Source of the DNA: Camarhynchus parvulus
Lineage: Eukaryota; Chordata; Aves; Passeriformes; Thraupidae
Assembly: GCF_901933205.1 (NCBI RefSeq)
Contig: NC_044572.1
Span: forward strand, 26,622,501-26,686,500
DNA: 64,000 bases
Reading direction: 5' to 3'
The notes beneath the pieces were generated by a model. That model saw nothing but the letters and a program-made list of their open reading frames with translations. It had not been told where the DNA came from and searched no databases. This document shows, piece after piece, positions 37,661 through 51,047 of this stretch. Positions within the stretch are counted from its first letter, which is position 1. The number at the start of each line of letters is the position of its first letter. Made by a program: the position numbers and the translations under genes.

Positions 37661-40589
37661 CCAGTAGTGTTGTGTTGACAGGGAACCTTTGGAAACCATG
37701 GCTACCAGGCTAACTGAAGAGAGACAGCAGAAGGTGGATTGAAACTGTTTGGAAATAGCAATCTCACCAACTGCAGAATAAGGTACAAATTTCTGCAACA
37801 CTTGTTGTCTGTACATCAATGTAACTATCGATGCATGTGCTCAGTGCCTGGCAAGCAAGCTCTGTAGGGTCCAGAATGAGTGGAGAAGTCAGGAACAGAA
37901 CTGCAAAAACAGCCCTTTTTTAAGTGTGATAATCATCATCTTTTACATATCTTTCTTGTGAGTTTGTCCAAACTTTAACCTTTTTCTTATCCTTTGGTAA
38001 TCCTGATGTTTAAGCCTGGCAAAGGATTCTTTTTAGGAAAGGACATACCTTCCACTTTGTTTTCCTTTCTTTGTTTGGTTCATTTATTTTGTTCTTGTGT
38101 GGTGCGTGTGTTTGAGCTTGCAGGTGGTAACAGTTTCTCTCTCTTTTTTTTTTTTTACTTTACTACCAGATTCATTATTCTGCATTAAGCTGCATTGAAC
38201 TACATTTGTCATCTATTAGTCCTGTTACTGTCTGCATTGTTCCTCATTAATTATTATTCTTCCTAATTTAGAATCACATGAAAATCTTGCTTTCAGAAGC
38301 ATTATTCAATTCATTTATATGAATAAAATTAGTAGAGGACAGATCACTACTGCTTGCAATGCCAACTCACTAATAACTTCTGTCTGATTTAGGAAGGAAC
38401 ATCTTCGACTTCTTCTTTTGTCCTCATGCAGAAATTCACTTTACTGAGTTTTCATGCTGTATTTCTAGTGTATTTTAGAGGTTAACCTTTGAAAGGGAAC
38501 TTATTCAATAGGTCCAAAGCTGGGTCCTGTCACTCATACATACCTGCTGCACTACACCCTTTCACTTGTTAAAAAAAGCAAGAATTTTCAGACACTTGAA
38601 TGTCTCTAATGCAGAAGTTGAAGTAAAGAGAAAAGGAATTTCACTGAGTTAGTGAACAGAGGTGTCTTTATTTCTTTGGGATCGTAAGGTCCATTCATAA
38701 CATCAAACATCATACTTGTAATTCAAAATCCAGCATTTCCCATCAGTTACTCTTACCTACTTTGCCTGTATTAATCATGTGAAATAACCATTTTTCAGCA
38801 TGGCAAAGTTGGTAAACTGTGCTTGTGTCAGATGAAGAATGTAACAATACTTGAGCTGTTTATTCATACATTGTGTAAGGTTGGCCTGTAAATATTCTGC
38901 AAATTTTCCAAGCCAAATTTATACTGACTTGTTGCACAGGGTTTGAAACCAAACATATTTTGTGCCAGCTTTCCTTTGATGTCATGCTGTGTTTTAATTA
39001 ACTTGGTCACCAAACTTACAATTTCCTTCTGTGTTGTTTAAAGAAGAAAGATGTTTACAGATTTAAATAGCATAAATCTTCTAGTGAGTTTGCTGTATGG
39101 TTTGCTCTTTGTAGAAGTATAGATAAAATGGGGCTCCTACAGAAAGAGGAATTCTCTCCTCCTTTGTTAGGTTAGGTTCTCATTCAGAGTCAAATAAATT
39201 TTAAATGGAAATATGCAAAAGTATTCTACAGTGTTGCAAAATTCTATAGTTTTTAAAGCTGATCTATATTTTGAGGGCAGTTTTTATCCTACATCTTGCA
39301 TGAGATGAAGAAAAAATTAATATTAAAAAAAATCTTGCTCTTTCTAGGAATTTTCTAATATGAATTTAAAAATAACAAAAAACAAATGGATTATAAAAGG
39401 CTCAACATTTTGCCTTCTTTATCCAGAGGCAGCCCAGAGGACTTCTGAGTGTGGTTTCATCACTCAGAATAAGCATTGCACTTGACTACACAAAAACTTT
39501 TGCCTAAATATTTTTATTTCAGTTGTTATCTACTGCAAAACCTGGAGTCTGTGTGCTTCATGAACCTTACAGGCAGCTGTAAAGACACAATACATAGGAT
39601 ATAAAGAGTACATGGATCTTATCATAAAGCATATATAACAATGCATTGATGCAAATATATGTGTGTGACATGGCTAACAGGAAAGAAATTAGAAATTACT
39701 AAGTTGATTATCAAAGTCAGTAAGGTTCTTTAATAAGCAAAAACCTAAGAGTACATCATCAAATGATAATTTCTAATCTACGTCATTAAAAAATAGGATT
39801 TCTTTTTTTCTGGTCACTATGTTGATTTTTTTTAAAAAACTCCTTCTGCTCAGCTTTTACTGAAAGTCAGATTGTAAAACCCTCACTAAGAAATGCTTCT
39901 CCCTTGAGTTCATTTAAGTTATGTGGAATCCACAGTCCTTTACACAATCTTGAGCTATATTAGAAAGAGAGGTAGATTTTATAACTAGATCTTGATTTCT
40001 GTGTATTTAATGAAGTTTGTTTCCAAAACAGCAAAATAAGATTTTTTAAATTCCTTTAAATAACTTCTATTTACAAGCAATGCTGTGACTAGGTGGCATA
40101 AACAAACAGGATTTATTCAACTTAAACACAGCTAACAAATGAAGTAGAATATCAGAAATACAAGAAAAATACATTCTTAATCTAGTAGTAAATTGTCAAT
40201 AATGAATTTGATACTCAGGTCAATATTTCATTTTTATTGTTCCCTCTTTGAGCTGAGGGATATACTAAACCAGTCTAAAGATAAAACTCTTGCAGTGGTT
40301 AATCTCAAATAACTTCTGAAAATATGGTTGTTCCCAATCCAATTCCCAAATTATGAAGAACATCTATTAAAAGGGCAGGTACTTCTGGCAAGGTGTCAGT
40401 CATCACTAAAATTCTTTGTCCTTGAATATAAAAGAGTGAACATAAAGGAGATCTGGCTGGAGATGCAAGAAACAGGAAAGAGGAAAAGGATGGATGTGAC
40501 TCTGGTTTTCAGCTCCAGAAAGCAGCAAATATGAAATCCATGAGAGGTTTTACACAGCTTGCATTCTCTGAAGCATTAGTAACTTTAGA
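37661..40589. other. AT-rich non-coding stretch
   Basis: No gene or repeat was recognised beyond a 13-base T run near 38144-38156. Confidence 0.5.
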
Positions 40590-40645
40590 TCAGTGATTTC
40601 TCTACACCTCAGATTCCCTGCTGTGAAATAGGAATGCCAGCACTT
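40590..40645 (+). mobile_element. possible MIR SINE core remnant
   Basis: The segment 'ctctacacctcagattccc' followed by 'tgctgtgaaataggaatg' resembles the MIR core order (CTCTGTGCCTCAGTTTCC, then CATCTGTAAAATGGG). About two thirds of the positions agree by eye over 39 bases. MIR copies are present but very old in birds, so this level of decay is expected. It is short and could be chance. Confidence 0.35.
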
Positions 40646-43600
40646 CTCCAGGAATGCCTTAGAAATACTATCCTCATTCTTCATTTTTTTATTCAGTGAG
40701 TGGTTCCACTTTAAACCTATTAAAAAATGCCTGCTTTTTATGGGTATTTAGAGCCTACTTTTTGCTGAAACTGAAAGGGATTAAAGCATTTGTGGCCTTG
40801 CTTGGTGTTTTGTTGGGTTGCTAATGAACCCAGTTCTGAGAGAACTGTCATTTATTGGGCAATGTTGCTTATTTCATCACACAGGTCTCTCTTCCTTAGG
40901 AGCTTCTTTATTTTGTATGTTAAGAAAGCATGCCAAGAACTTGGGACATGTTTTTGTAAAACTTTGTGTTTCAATCATAGCCTGGTCACAGTAAAATCTA
41001 TCCTGATGTCATGCACTGGTTATGTTTTTAATTCAGGTCAAGGAGTTATTCTGCTTTTTTTTCTGACTAGGTGAGATCCTCTTGTCATTTAGCAGAAGTC
41101 AAAGCTGTTGTTCCATATGAAAGAGGAACTAAAAGAGATGGAACATTCTTCAGTCTACAAAATGCAAGACCAAATTAAATAATAAAAACGATATTAGAAA
41201 GAGTGTTCAGTTATTATATTTTATCTTTTTAATTTATTTTTCATTTTAACATTGTCAAAAAATCTCATATCTGAATTTCCTGAGAATGAAGAAACAAAAA
41301 AATATTTATCTTCCCTGTGCCTATCATTCAGGATGGATCTAATGTTACTTTGTCCCTTTTTAACATTTTACAATCCCAAATTATTGATCCCATTCTTTTA
41401 CATTGATCTCTTTTAATATAATTTTGTTTACTCTTCTCTGAACCCTGATAGTAAGAAAGGCTAATAAATCATCAGTGGTACCACTGTTTTTGTATCATCA
41501 AAATAGTTATTAACTGCTGCAGGAATAAAATTAATCAAAAAATGGAAGGTTTATACTGAAAATTTTTTAGACACTTTGGTCTTTTTCAGAATTATTTGAT
41601 GCTATTTGCTATTTATCATCATTAAATAATTCAGAGAGGCATCATCATTGGTTCATTCATAAGTTTTGGTATTTTATTTGACAGGAAAGAATACCCTTGC
41701 TGGGTATTTTTCTCTCTGTCTATAAAAACGTAATGGTTTCAATTTTGCTTTGAAGACTGTATGGATTGTCCTGGTAGTGAGGTCAATTTCAGTTTTCTGA
41801 GATCCCTAGAAACATGATGAACATGTCTTTTAAAGGTAGTTAATATAGCTGCTGCTATGCAGTGTAACAATTTATTCACATTAAATTTCATTCTTTTGTC
41901 AGTATCACAGCCACTTCAGACACCTTCAATATGAAAACCATTCATTCTCTCCTCTCCTTACCTTAGTTCCTGACAGCCTTATTCTCATTACCTGAAAATA
42001 TAAAGTAGGGAGGTACTTTCCAATGGTCTGCTTAGGTGGGTACAAAGAAATGATCAGGCTTCAGCTTGACAATGTCCTTATCTGATGTAACAGCACACTC
42101 TATTCTCTGCTGTTGAACCAACAAAGCAAATAAATTTTTTTTTGTGATTTTCTGTCTCCGGTACTTGAGATTTCCTTTTGCTTTTTGAAGCGTAGGTCTG
42201 AAACTGGTGATCAGATCCTCCCACAAAGCCCCTCTTCTACAGTTTGAACGAGTTCTATTTGGGTCCTGTGCAGTCTGCAAGAGTTTTCACCCTACTTGCC
42301 CCTAAATATTTGAATCCCTATTGAAATTAAAATCTGACATATTACTTATGGGTGATATAATAAAATGAACAGCCTCTCATTTCTATGGGCAAATAATACT
42401 CTCTCCCAGTCTCAATCTAAATCAAACTGCAGAGTCACTAATAAAAGTAAGTCATGACTCACAAAGTTAAGTTCTTTTGCATTAATCTTAAACTCTTTAG
42501 GAGTTATTGGAGTCTCACATCATTAAAACTAATGTCAGTGGTATAGCCTGCAGTAACTATCAAATTTACAGCTGGAAGATAAGACTCATATAAAAGAAAC
42601 ATTACTTTACAACCATACTAAAGATGAAAATATGCAGATACTGTTTACATTGCACAGATAAAGCAGGTTTACAGGGAAACCCTTCATGCTGTAGGAAATC
42701 TATTATTTAAATAGTCACTGGGGTTTTGTTGGCATTATTTTGTCAATTCTGAAAGAGACCTAATTATATAAAAAATATCTTTTGTATAGACCTCTGATAC
42801 TTTCACTCATTTTATTAACACTTCTTGCAGCAGTTAATAAATACTGCATACTCTTATTTAACAGTGTACAGCATATTTAACTGTGTTCTACTAGAGCAAC
42901 ACAAATAAAATGAAGCCCAATTACAGCAAGTGTAAAATATGTCCTAGGTCCAGCAACAAAGTATAGGTAACAAGGCATTGTCCATGAATTTACTGTGGCT
43001 GAAGGACTACATCAGTCTTAGGAAGGCAAAAAATCCATCCAGGAACATTTGGAGGTTACCATCTGAAACACACTGTAGGAAAGGCTGCCTGAGAACCTTT
43101 CATACCTGTTAGATCTACAGCATGCTTAATTATTCTCTCAGTAACTGAAGAGGCCTTTTTACTGGGGAGTAAAAAAAAGATATTATTACAAAGTAAGAGG
43201 CAGAAAGGATTTTACTCTGGTTCTTGACAAGTGTCCCAGCTCACTTGGGGTGTATGTTCTCCATATGGGCTGATTGGAAGCAACAGCTCCAGGGGTTTTT
43301 CACCTGCCTCTTTTACTCCTCATGCCTCAGGAAAGGCTTAACAGGGGGTGGTGAAAAGAGGCATCTCCCTTTTACATGAATTGCAGTGTCTCAGCTGCAA
43401 GTGAGCAGAGGCTGGACTGTTAAACTTATAAATTAGAGGTAAGATTTTGTGCCTTTGAGTCACTGTCCCAGAAATCTGAGGCTGGATTTCATCTCTCACC
43501 AAACATTTTGGTATTTTTTTTCATTCTAGTGGAATATTTGTGAAAACACACTATTATTGTAAATTGATATTGGTCAGAAATTAGCCTGAATTTGTGAGGT

Positions 43601-44208
43601 TTAGTGATGATTTTTCAGATTACTAGCACAGTACATATACTATAAATGAAAAAAGTATGCTCAAAATCACTTGGGAGAATTATTAAGGAAAATTCTTAAT
43701 ATATTTTTCAACTAACATTCAATTCATTTTGAGAATTTTTAAATGCACACAAAAAATTCATTAAAAATTCTGGATATGCTCTGTGTCTAAGAAAAAATCA
43801 ACCAAACAAATACAACCTGAATAATAGTATTTATTTCACATTAAACAAATATTTTGTTTAATTTAAACTATTTTAGTTGAAAAAAGTCAAATAATTTTCA
43901 ATCAACTCAACAAAAATAGAATTAGGTTTAAGAGGACTTTGAGGTAGCAAAGTGCTTTAAGGTAGAATAGGAAAACCATTTAAGCTAAAATGAGAAAAGC
44001 TTTTATTCATATAGGATGAATGTGTCGTAGTTAATGAGTCTTTTAAGTTTTGCTCTAGAAGCAGAGAAAATCCAATCTTCTTGATAACTGCCTTTCAATT
44101 TTTATCTAGTGCTTAATGCAAACATCATATTGTAAGACACTGTGGAACAGAAAAGACTACTCTTTTCTTTCTTATGATTGTTTGAAGGCAGCATTTGAAA
44201 TTAATAAC
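40646..44208. other. AT-rich non-coding stretch
   Basis: This contains the second splice-site pair listed separately. A GC-richer patch at about 43220-43420 was not identified. No gene or RNA was recognised. Confidence 0.5.
41046..41077 (+). other. second candidate recursive splice site
   Basis: A T-rich pyrimidine tract ends in TAG at 41068-41070 and is followed directly by GTGAGA. The layout is the same as at 34527/34528, on the same strand and about 6.5 kb away. TAG is a somewhat weaker acceptor than CAG. The open frame that crosses this site ends at the TAG. Confidence 0.3.
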
Positions 44209-44843
44209 AAAATCACAGATTTTTTGGGGTTGGAAGAGACCTCTGAAAATCATTTAGTTCAACCCTCCTGCCCAGGCAGGGTCACCTAGAGCAGGTTACA
44301 TAGGAACATGTCCAGGTGGGTTTTGAACATCTCCAGAGAGGGAAAGTCCATAACCTCCCTGGATAGCCTGTTCCAGTGCCCTGGAAGTATAAAGAAGTAT
44401 AAAGAAGTTCTCCCTCATGTTGAGGTGGATCTTGTGTTTTAGTTTATGGCCATTGCTCCTTGTCCTATCATGGGCACCACTGAAAAGATGCTGGCACCCT
44501 CCTCTTGCACCCGCCTTGAGATAATTATATTGATGAGATCTCCTCTCAGTCTCCTCCAGACTAATCAGGCCCAGATTTCTCAGTCTCTCCTCATAAGAGA
44601 AATTCTCCAGTCTCTTAGTCATCTTAATAATCTTTGTGCCCTTCACTGGATCCTCTCCAGTGGCTCCTTTTCTCTTTTTTATGAGGAGCCCAGAACTGGA
44701 CACAGTAGTCCAGGTGTGGCCTCACCAGGGATGATTAGAGGGAGAGGTCACCTCCCTTGATCTGGCCACACTCTTCCTCATGCACCCCAGGATAGTGTTG
44801 GCCCTCCTGGCTGCAGGGCACACTGCCGGCTCATAGTGTGCTA
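44209..44843 (-). mobile_element. CR1 LINE 3' fragment
   Basis: This is an antisense CR1 of about 635 bases. Seen, in order: the TCACAGA tail, 'ggggttggaagagacctc', 'ttcaaccctcctgcccagg', 'ctagagcaggtt', 'gggaaagtccataacctcc', 'gcctgttccagtgccctgg', 'cactggatcctctccagtgg', and finally 'ggctgcagggcacactgcc' near the 5' break. It covers the 3' UTR and the end of the reverse transcriptase-bearing ORF. The 135-codon minus-strand frame (44296-44703) is part of this element and not a host gene. A short 'gaagtataaa' tandem duplication interrupts it near 44385-44406. Confidence 0.96.
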
Positions 44844-47800
44844 CAGGCTTGACAAAACATTTATTTTACATCCATATGTTCAGTCTAGGAAACATTCTCT
44901 TAAAAGATATGATTCAATTAGTTACACAATAGACACCAGTTCTTTCTTTATGAATCTGATGGCACAAAGCAAGCGCAGAAACAAATAAAAAAGCTCCTTT
45001 AAAGAAGTCTTTATGTTATATAAACATTGGAATGACCAGAAAATCTACCAAATTAAAACAATCCCTTTTCCTTTTATAGTTTTGCTATTGCAAAAAAAAA
45101 AAAATAATAGTCTACTAAATTGGCAATAATTTATTGGGAATTGCTGCACAAAGCAGTGTGTCCTCAGTGAAGTCATTAAAGGAAAGCTAAAACAATTCTT
45201 TCTTTTAACTTTTTTGTTTTGAGGCCAAATCATTCCTGTTACGTTTTCAATTTTGAGATATTTTGACTTGCTTACTTTTACTGGAAAGCTGCCATTAATT
45301 TAATTGCTGTTTGAAAAAATTACCAGGAGATATAAACTTATTTCTCTTTGTAAAACTCCTTATGCAAAGTATCTATGTGTTTAAGTATCTATGTGTGCAA
45401 GGATCAGTGTAACCATATTTACTTCACATTGCATAAAACTGGCCATAGTCACATTTTCTAATACAAAGCTTCCTATCACAGTTACAAGTCTGAAGCTTTT
45501 GAAGAGAGTGTTAGTATTATGTTAAGTTACTCTGAAAAGATGCATTTTCAGGTGAAATGGGGCTAAGTTTATTTTAAAATATGGTGGAATACATGGTAGG
45601 TCATAGACTGAATTTTAATAGTTGTTATTGTCAGCAGATATGGACTCAGGCATATAATTGTCCTGTCTATAAATATGTTATATCCATCACTTTCCCAAGT
45701 TTAAAAGCCAAATGTCTCTATCAATTAAAGTTTCAAATGATAGTTCTCTTGGTTAGTTATAGATTCAAACATTGAGATCTGACAGAAAAATATATAATAC
45801 CAGCAGAGATATCGGTTGTTTTATTACTTTTACTTTTATATTAAGGTCATGATCAAGGGGAGAGTACAAGAGAGTACCAGAAGTCCAATACCATCTTTGG
45901 CTTTCAAAATTCTGTTAGTTAAAAAAAAAAAATCCTAATTTTTTCATATTCCTTGTCTCATAGATCATATAACTGAAATTTCATTTGACTCAGTAGGAGT
46001 GAGCCTACTCACCCCTACTCCTTGTCTTAAAATGGAATAAAACTCAAAATGGTTTTGTAATAAGTGAGTTAAATATTTCATTAGATATTTTAAATGGATG
46101 TATAAAGTTCTTATAAGATTAGCTAGACTTATGTATATATTAAATCCTATACATATGCTTAAGCTAACTAGAAATAAGAAATATCCCAAAGTGATCACTA
46201 TCAAATTAGTTAGGGAGGATATTTTCCTTTCTTTCTTAATAGGAATAAGGAATGCAGAGGCCTTTAAAAGACAACTTTTTTTTATTTACAAAATAAAATT
46301 TTAGGCCTCTTAGAAACTAAGAGAGAAGGGAACAAACAGTTATTCAAGACATTCATTTTCCCAACCTATTCATTCATGGACAGATGTAATAGGAAAAATC
46401 AAACTTTAAGGAGCTAAAGGACACAGAAAAAAATGCAAGCCATACAGCACTGCATTTTCCTGAGCTGAGAGGAAACTAAAAAGAACAGAGTACATGGAGC
46501 AATGACAGTATTTGGTACTAGTTGACAATGACATGCAGAGCATCCTAAGCAATAGTGTTTATCTCACAGAGCATCTGAATTATTCATGGATTCCAACAGT
46601 AGAATAAATTTATTGTCTCCTATAAGAGATATAAGAGGTTGATAAACTGCTTTCTTGACCTTGAAGAACTTTGTTGGCACATTAAGGGACTTTGATACAT
46701 AGCAAGGTGCAGACACTCACTATGATTTGTTAGGTGCATTCTGCTGGGACTGCACTATCAGGTGAATTGAAAACAAAAAACCTCTCTCAAGAAAATTGTA
46801 GGGGAAAAAAGTGCTGGTGGATTCTCTCCTGCTGTCTCTGTGGTACAGATGACCAAAAAAGGAACAGGGGTCATTTTTAAAATTTGGGATTTTTTGACTA
46901 CTAACCTATGGAGAAAAGAAAATGGAATATTTTCTTTTTTGTTTTCCGCAGGCTACGTACTTTCCACTCTGGTACAAATGGTTATGAGCCATCTTTCTTT
47001 GCCCACCATTTTTTGTTCTGTAGGGCACACTGGGATTCCAACACATGACAACAGGGCCTAAGAAATTTCAGAAGTAAGATCCTACTGGTATGGAATGAAG
47101 GACATGCTTCTCTGCTATAGCAAAAATAACCTTCAAATGCAGAGAACAGGAAAAAGTTGATTGAGGAAAAAAATTGGAGCAAAAAATTGGAGCACAACTG
47201 AAATGTTTCTTTCAAAGGAGAAAGAGTGGCATTAATTGCTGGCAAGAAAGGTTGTTTCAGAGCATTTATCTTAATATCCTCTCTTCCATCTCTATGTATT
47301 TAGTCCACTAGCTTAATAACAGAATCCTTTCATTCTCTCCTGCTTGGATAGGCCAATACACCTTACAGAAGTGGTTAAATTACCTGGTTTTCTCAACCTC
47401 AGGGACTCAAAAGTTGTAACTGCAGAGGCAGAGGCATCAGCACACAGGGCCTCCAGAGATCAGCAGTTTGCCTCACAAAACTGCCATCTGTAACTCTGAA
47501 TAATTAAATATAACTGATAATCAATCAGGAGCATATGGTTAGCATAACAGAAATTGAACTGTCGCTGAAGTCAGGGAAAAAGCTGCTTCACTGAGGATTA
47601 AGAAGATTGGATTTTGGTTACCTGTACACTATATTGCATGTGAATAAAGAGGATTTTAGTTTCCAGTATAAGTAGTCTATTAATCCTAATAAATGCAACC
47701 ATTTTTCCTACAGAAACATTTTAACATGAGTTTAGTGCTTTTACCTCATTCCAATACTCCTGTCATAAAATAGCACAAAACAAATGTACCATCTTAAAAG

Positions 47801-50800
47801 AAAACCACAGGGCTGTCTTGTATAAGCTATTGGGAAAGATTTATTATTTTCAGCTCAGAAACAGCAAGAAAAACATAAGAAGGTTAAGGCTGAACTGTGA
47901 TCACCTAACTCAAGCAAATGAAAGCAAAACAGGCAAAACAATCCTGCTTCTGTGGCTTGTGAGAAACCAGTTGGATAAACATGAGCAAAACAGTGATGCT
48001 TCCTTTTAAGACAACATAATTTGAATAAGCGACTCTCCCTTCCTTTGCAAGCACTTACTTGCAGTTCTAGAAACCACTGGCAACTGCTGGGACACCTCCA
48101 CCTTATTGCTGCTAACTCAGAAAAGTGCAGTTTTGTCGTATTTCCATCTTCCTGCTTTCTCTAGGAGGTGCTTTCTTGGATTGAAAGAAGTTACTTATCT
48201 TCAAGACCACCATTGTTACTACCTATGGGAGTCCATACTTGAAATCACATTATTGCTCTAAAAAACTGGAAGAGTACATGGCGGGAAAATTGCCCTACAG
48301 GCAACTAATAAGGACCAATATGTTATTTATGTGTGTAAATACACCCCCTAGACACTCTATAAGATGGGGGCTTAGTCAATTTGGGTAGTTTGTGTTCACA
48401 GACACAATCCTGGTAACACTGTATGCCTGAGCCTTCAGTGACTGAAAATGCCATAGGGCTAGTTATGTATGCTTCTGATGATGAATAATCAGCAAGGGAT
48501 TGACAGAAAGCATAGGTAATTTTGATTGAATAGACTCTCTGAGTTCATATGGACAATTCAGAAGCCTATTATACTTGTTTAATGAACATGAGTAGAGTAA
48601 TAGAGATCATTCATTAATTCACTACATTAATTGAAGCCAGTATTGTTACCTTTCGTCTTTGTTTAATTCTGCCATTATCTGACCCAGCTTTATATTGTTG
48701 ATATATTTAATACTGTGTGAACTGTTTCATGTTGACTTTTTGATGTATTATAAAAAATTCAATGCAATTTTATTAAGAACAGGACTGAAGAGGGATAAAC
48801 AGTAACTCCATCTCTAGTGCTATCTATATTTTAATTTTCAGTGTAAAATGTTCTGCCTGACCTTTTAGAAAGCTCTATTACATTAAATTAGGATGCTCTA
48901 TTTCAAACAGTCAATGTTCATACTGGCACTTCTAATAAACCTTGGAAAAGGAAAATATTTATAATTTAAGCTTGTTCATCATCAGATTCATACTGCAATT
49001 GCAGACATTCAGTGTAAAAGAATACATATATTTCAAGTAAAAGCAAGAAAAAATGGCTTCTGTAGCTTTGAAGCATTTCATCAGATAAAATGAATGGAGA
49101 TTTTGAGCCATTAAGATCTTAAGTTTCTTTCTTTCTCTGACACTTTTGGTTCCAAACCTGAACTTTGGTGGCTACCAGGATAGTATGTGAATTTGCTCAT
49201 TTATTCATTTTTGGATGGTCCCAAGCCCTGTCTTTGCTTTAGCGGAAAAGACTGATGGCATGTTAACACTTCTGAGGTTATTTGTTCTTAAGTACATCTT
49301 CTAGGTTATATGTCATAATGACAAGCAGCCAGCATTGTAGGTGCCAGAAACATTACAGCCCTGTAGCAGGGTTACAGTTCATAGACTAAATCAGCTCAGA
49401 AGATGTATGGGTGGTCCAACGATTGCTGAGTGCTCAGTCCAGGAGTTTAAAAGAAAGAATCAATGAGCCGCAACTGTGTAAAATAGGGGTCAAATATGTA
49501 CAGCTGAGGCTCCACATATATCAGATAGGGCTATGTTTTATCTTCTGGTGTGTAACATTTGTTACTAAAATGTGGCTCAGAAGCACTCTATTAAAAATAG
49601 ATTGGTATTAATTAATTAAGATTGCTGTCTCCCCTAGAAGACAGCAGGATAGCAATATAGTTCTGATCCACCTTCAGCATATTGCTATCTATCTCAAAAT
49701 CTAAGTACCAATTCAAAATTACGGAGCAGATATTCGATCAAAGCTCTCTCCTCCACTGACTGCCCTTTGGTTTTTTATCAGTAATTTTCTTGCCAGCACA
49801 ATCTGCTCCACCAGTCATAGCTTCCTTTTTTCTTTATCTGTATGACTTTGTGTTCCAGTGGGCAGTTGAATCTATTCCAGGTCTTTATAACTATTTCTGC
49901 ATTGATAAATAATATTGTTTCTCTGGTGCTGATTCAGTTTCTTTGACATGAAGAGAAGGCTTGTACTGAGTTAGCGAAACAAACCCCAAAATTATTGCAG
50001 ACCGCTGAGAATTCAGAGAGCCTCATCAAGCTCAGCAAATCTAGCTTACCTCCAACACACAAAACAAGTTTGGAGAAAAGCTGTGAAATGTTAATGTGCT
50101 AGCTACTTTGAGTTTTAGCAAGAAAAAGAAAATACAGAAAAACGTGAATCTAGAAGTAAATATAAGCAATACTATTGAGGAAGGAAAAAAGCAGCTGGGA
50201 GGAACTGATATTAATAAGAACAATAGTAAATATAGAAAGACTATTTTTGAAAGTTTTATATTTAATCCTGTAAGAGAATCAGTGCTGCTGTAGCCATCTC
50301 AAAATTAGGAAGGCAGAATATATAAAAAAGAGGATGACTCCAAACACTTCCAGGGATAAGGCATTCACAGCATCCCTGGGCAATGTGATTTCATGAAAAT
50401 AACTTTGTTACATGGTCACTATAAGAGGGACTACATCCCCAAGTCTTCTAGCTCTATATTTAATGCTTATTTGAAAGAGAGATAGCTTACTTGGCATATT
50501 AAAGAAATCTAAATTTAAGTTCCTTTTGTTTAGTTTATAAGCAAGTTCTATAATCAAAAAACATAGGCTACTTTGTTGAAGCTTCATCTTTTTATTCAAT
50601 TTTTATTTCATTAAATCAAATTAAAGAATTTGTCAGCAACTGAATCTCAAAACATTCCATATTTTTTTCTTTTCTTTTACAATGGGTGACAGACTTATGT
50701 AGGTGGAGTAGTTTTTGTTCTGTTTTGTTGTATTTGTATAAAAAGATCCAATCAATTCAGCACACTACAAGTAGGAGTAGCATACAAGTAGGAGTAGAAG

Positions 50801-51047
50801 CATAATACAAGTAGGAGTACTAGGATGTGGGCTTATCCAACCCCTAAAGATTGAAAAAAGAAAAATAATCCCTGGCTATTAAGCTGCAATTTAAGTTTTC
50901 AGCAGACTATTTTGAGTGAACATCTTGCTTTCACCACCAGTACTAGTTCTGTACTCAGTGCTTAAAAACTTTATTAATATTATTCACAACATCAGAATGT
51001 GTGGCAGTAAATGTACTTTTTCACCTGCATTAAATCCTATCTGTTTT
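44844..51047. other. AT-rich non-coding stretch
   Basis: No gene or RNA was recognised. It contains an imperfect 12-bp hairpin AGAGGCCT/AGGCCTCT at 46256-46310 (the stem extends with a two-base bulge) and the triplicated motif listed separately. Confidence 0.5.
50766..50820. repeat. three spaced copies of TACAAGTAGGAGTA
   Basis: The 14-base word occurs at 50766, 50783 and 50806, giving spacings of 17 and 23 bases. It is a short irregular tandem cluster of unknown origin. It is not a CRISPR array: there are three units only, short spacers and a eukaryotic context. Confidence 0.9.

Noticed and set aside
44296..44703. 135-codon minus-strand open frame
   Set aside because: It is entirely inside the antisense CR1 fragment.
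46256..46310. hairpin AGAGGCCT/AGGCCTCT
   Set aside because: The short arms with a bulge and an AT-rich loop are within chance expectation. It was mentioned only in passing.
50766..50820. CRISPR-like repeat spacing
   Set aside because: There are three units only, spacers of 3 to 9 bases, and a eukaryotic context.
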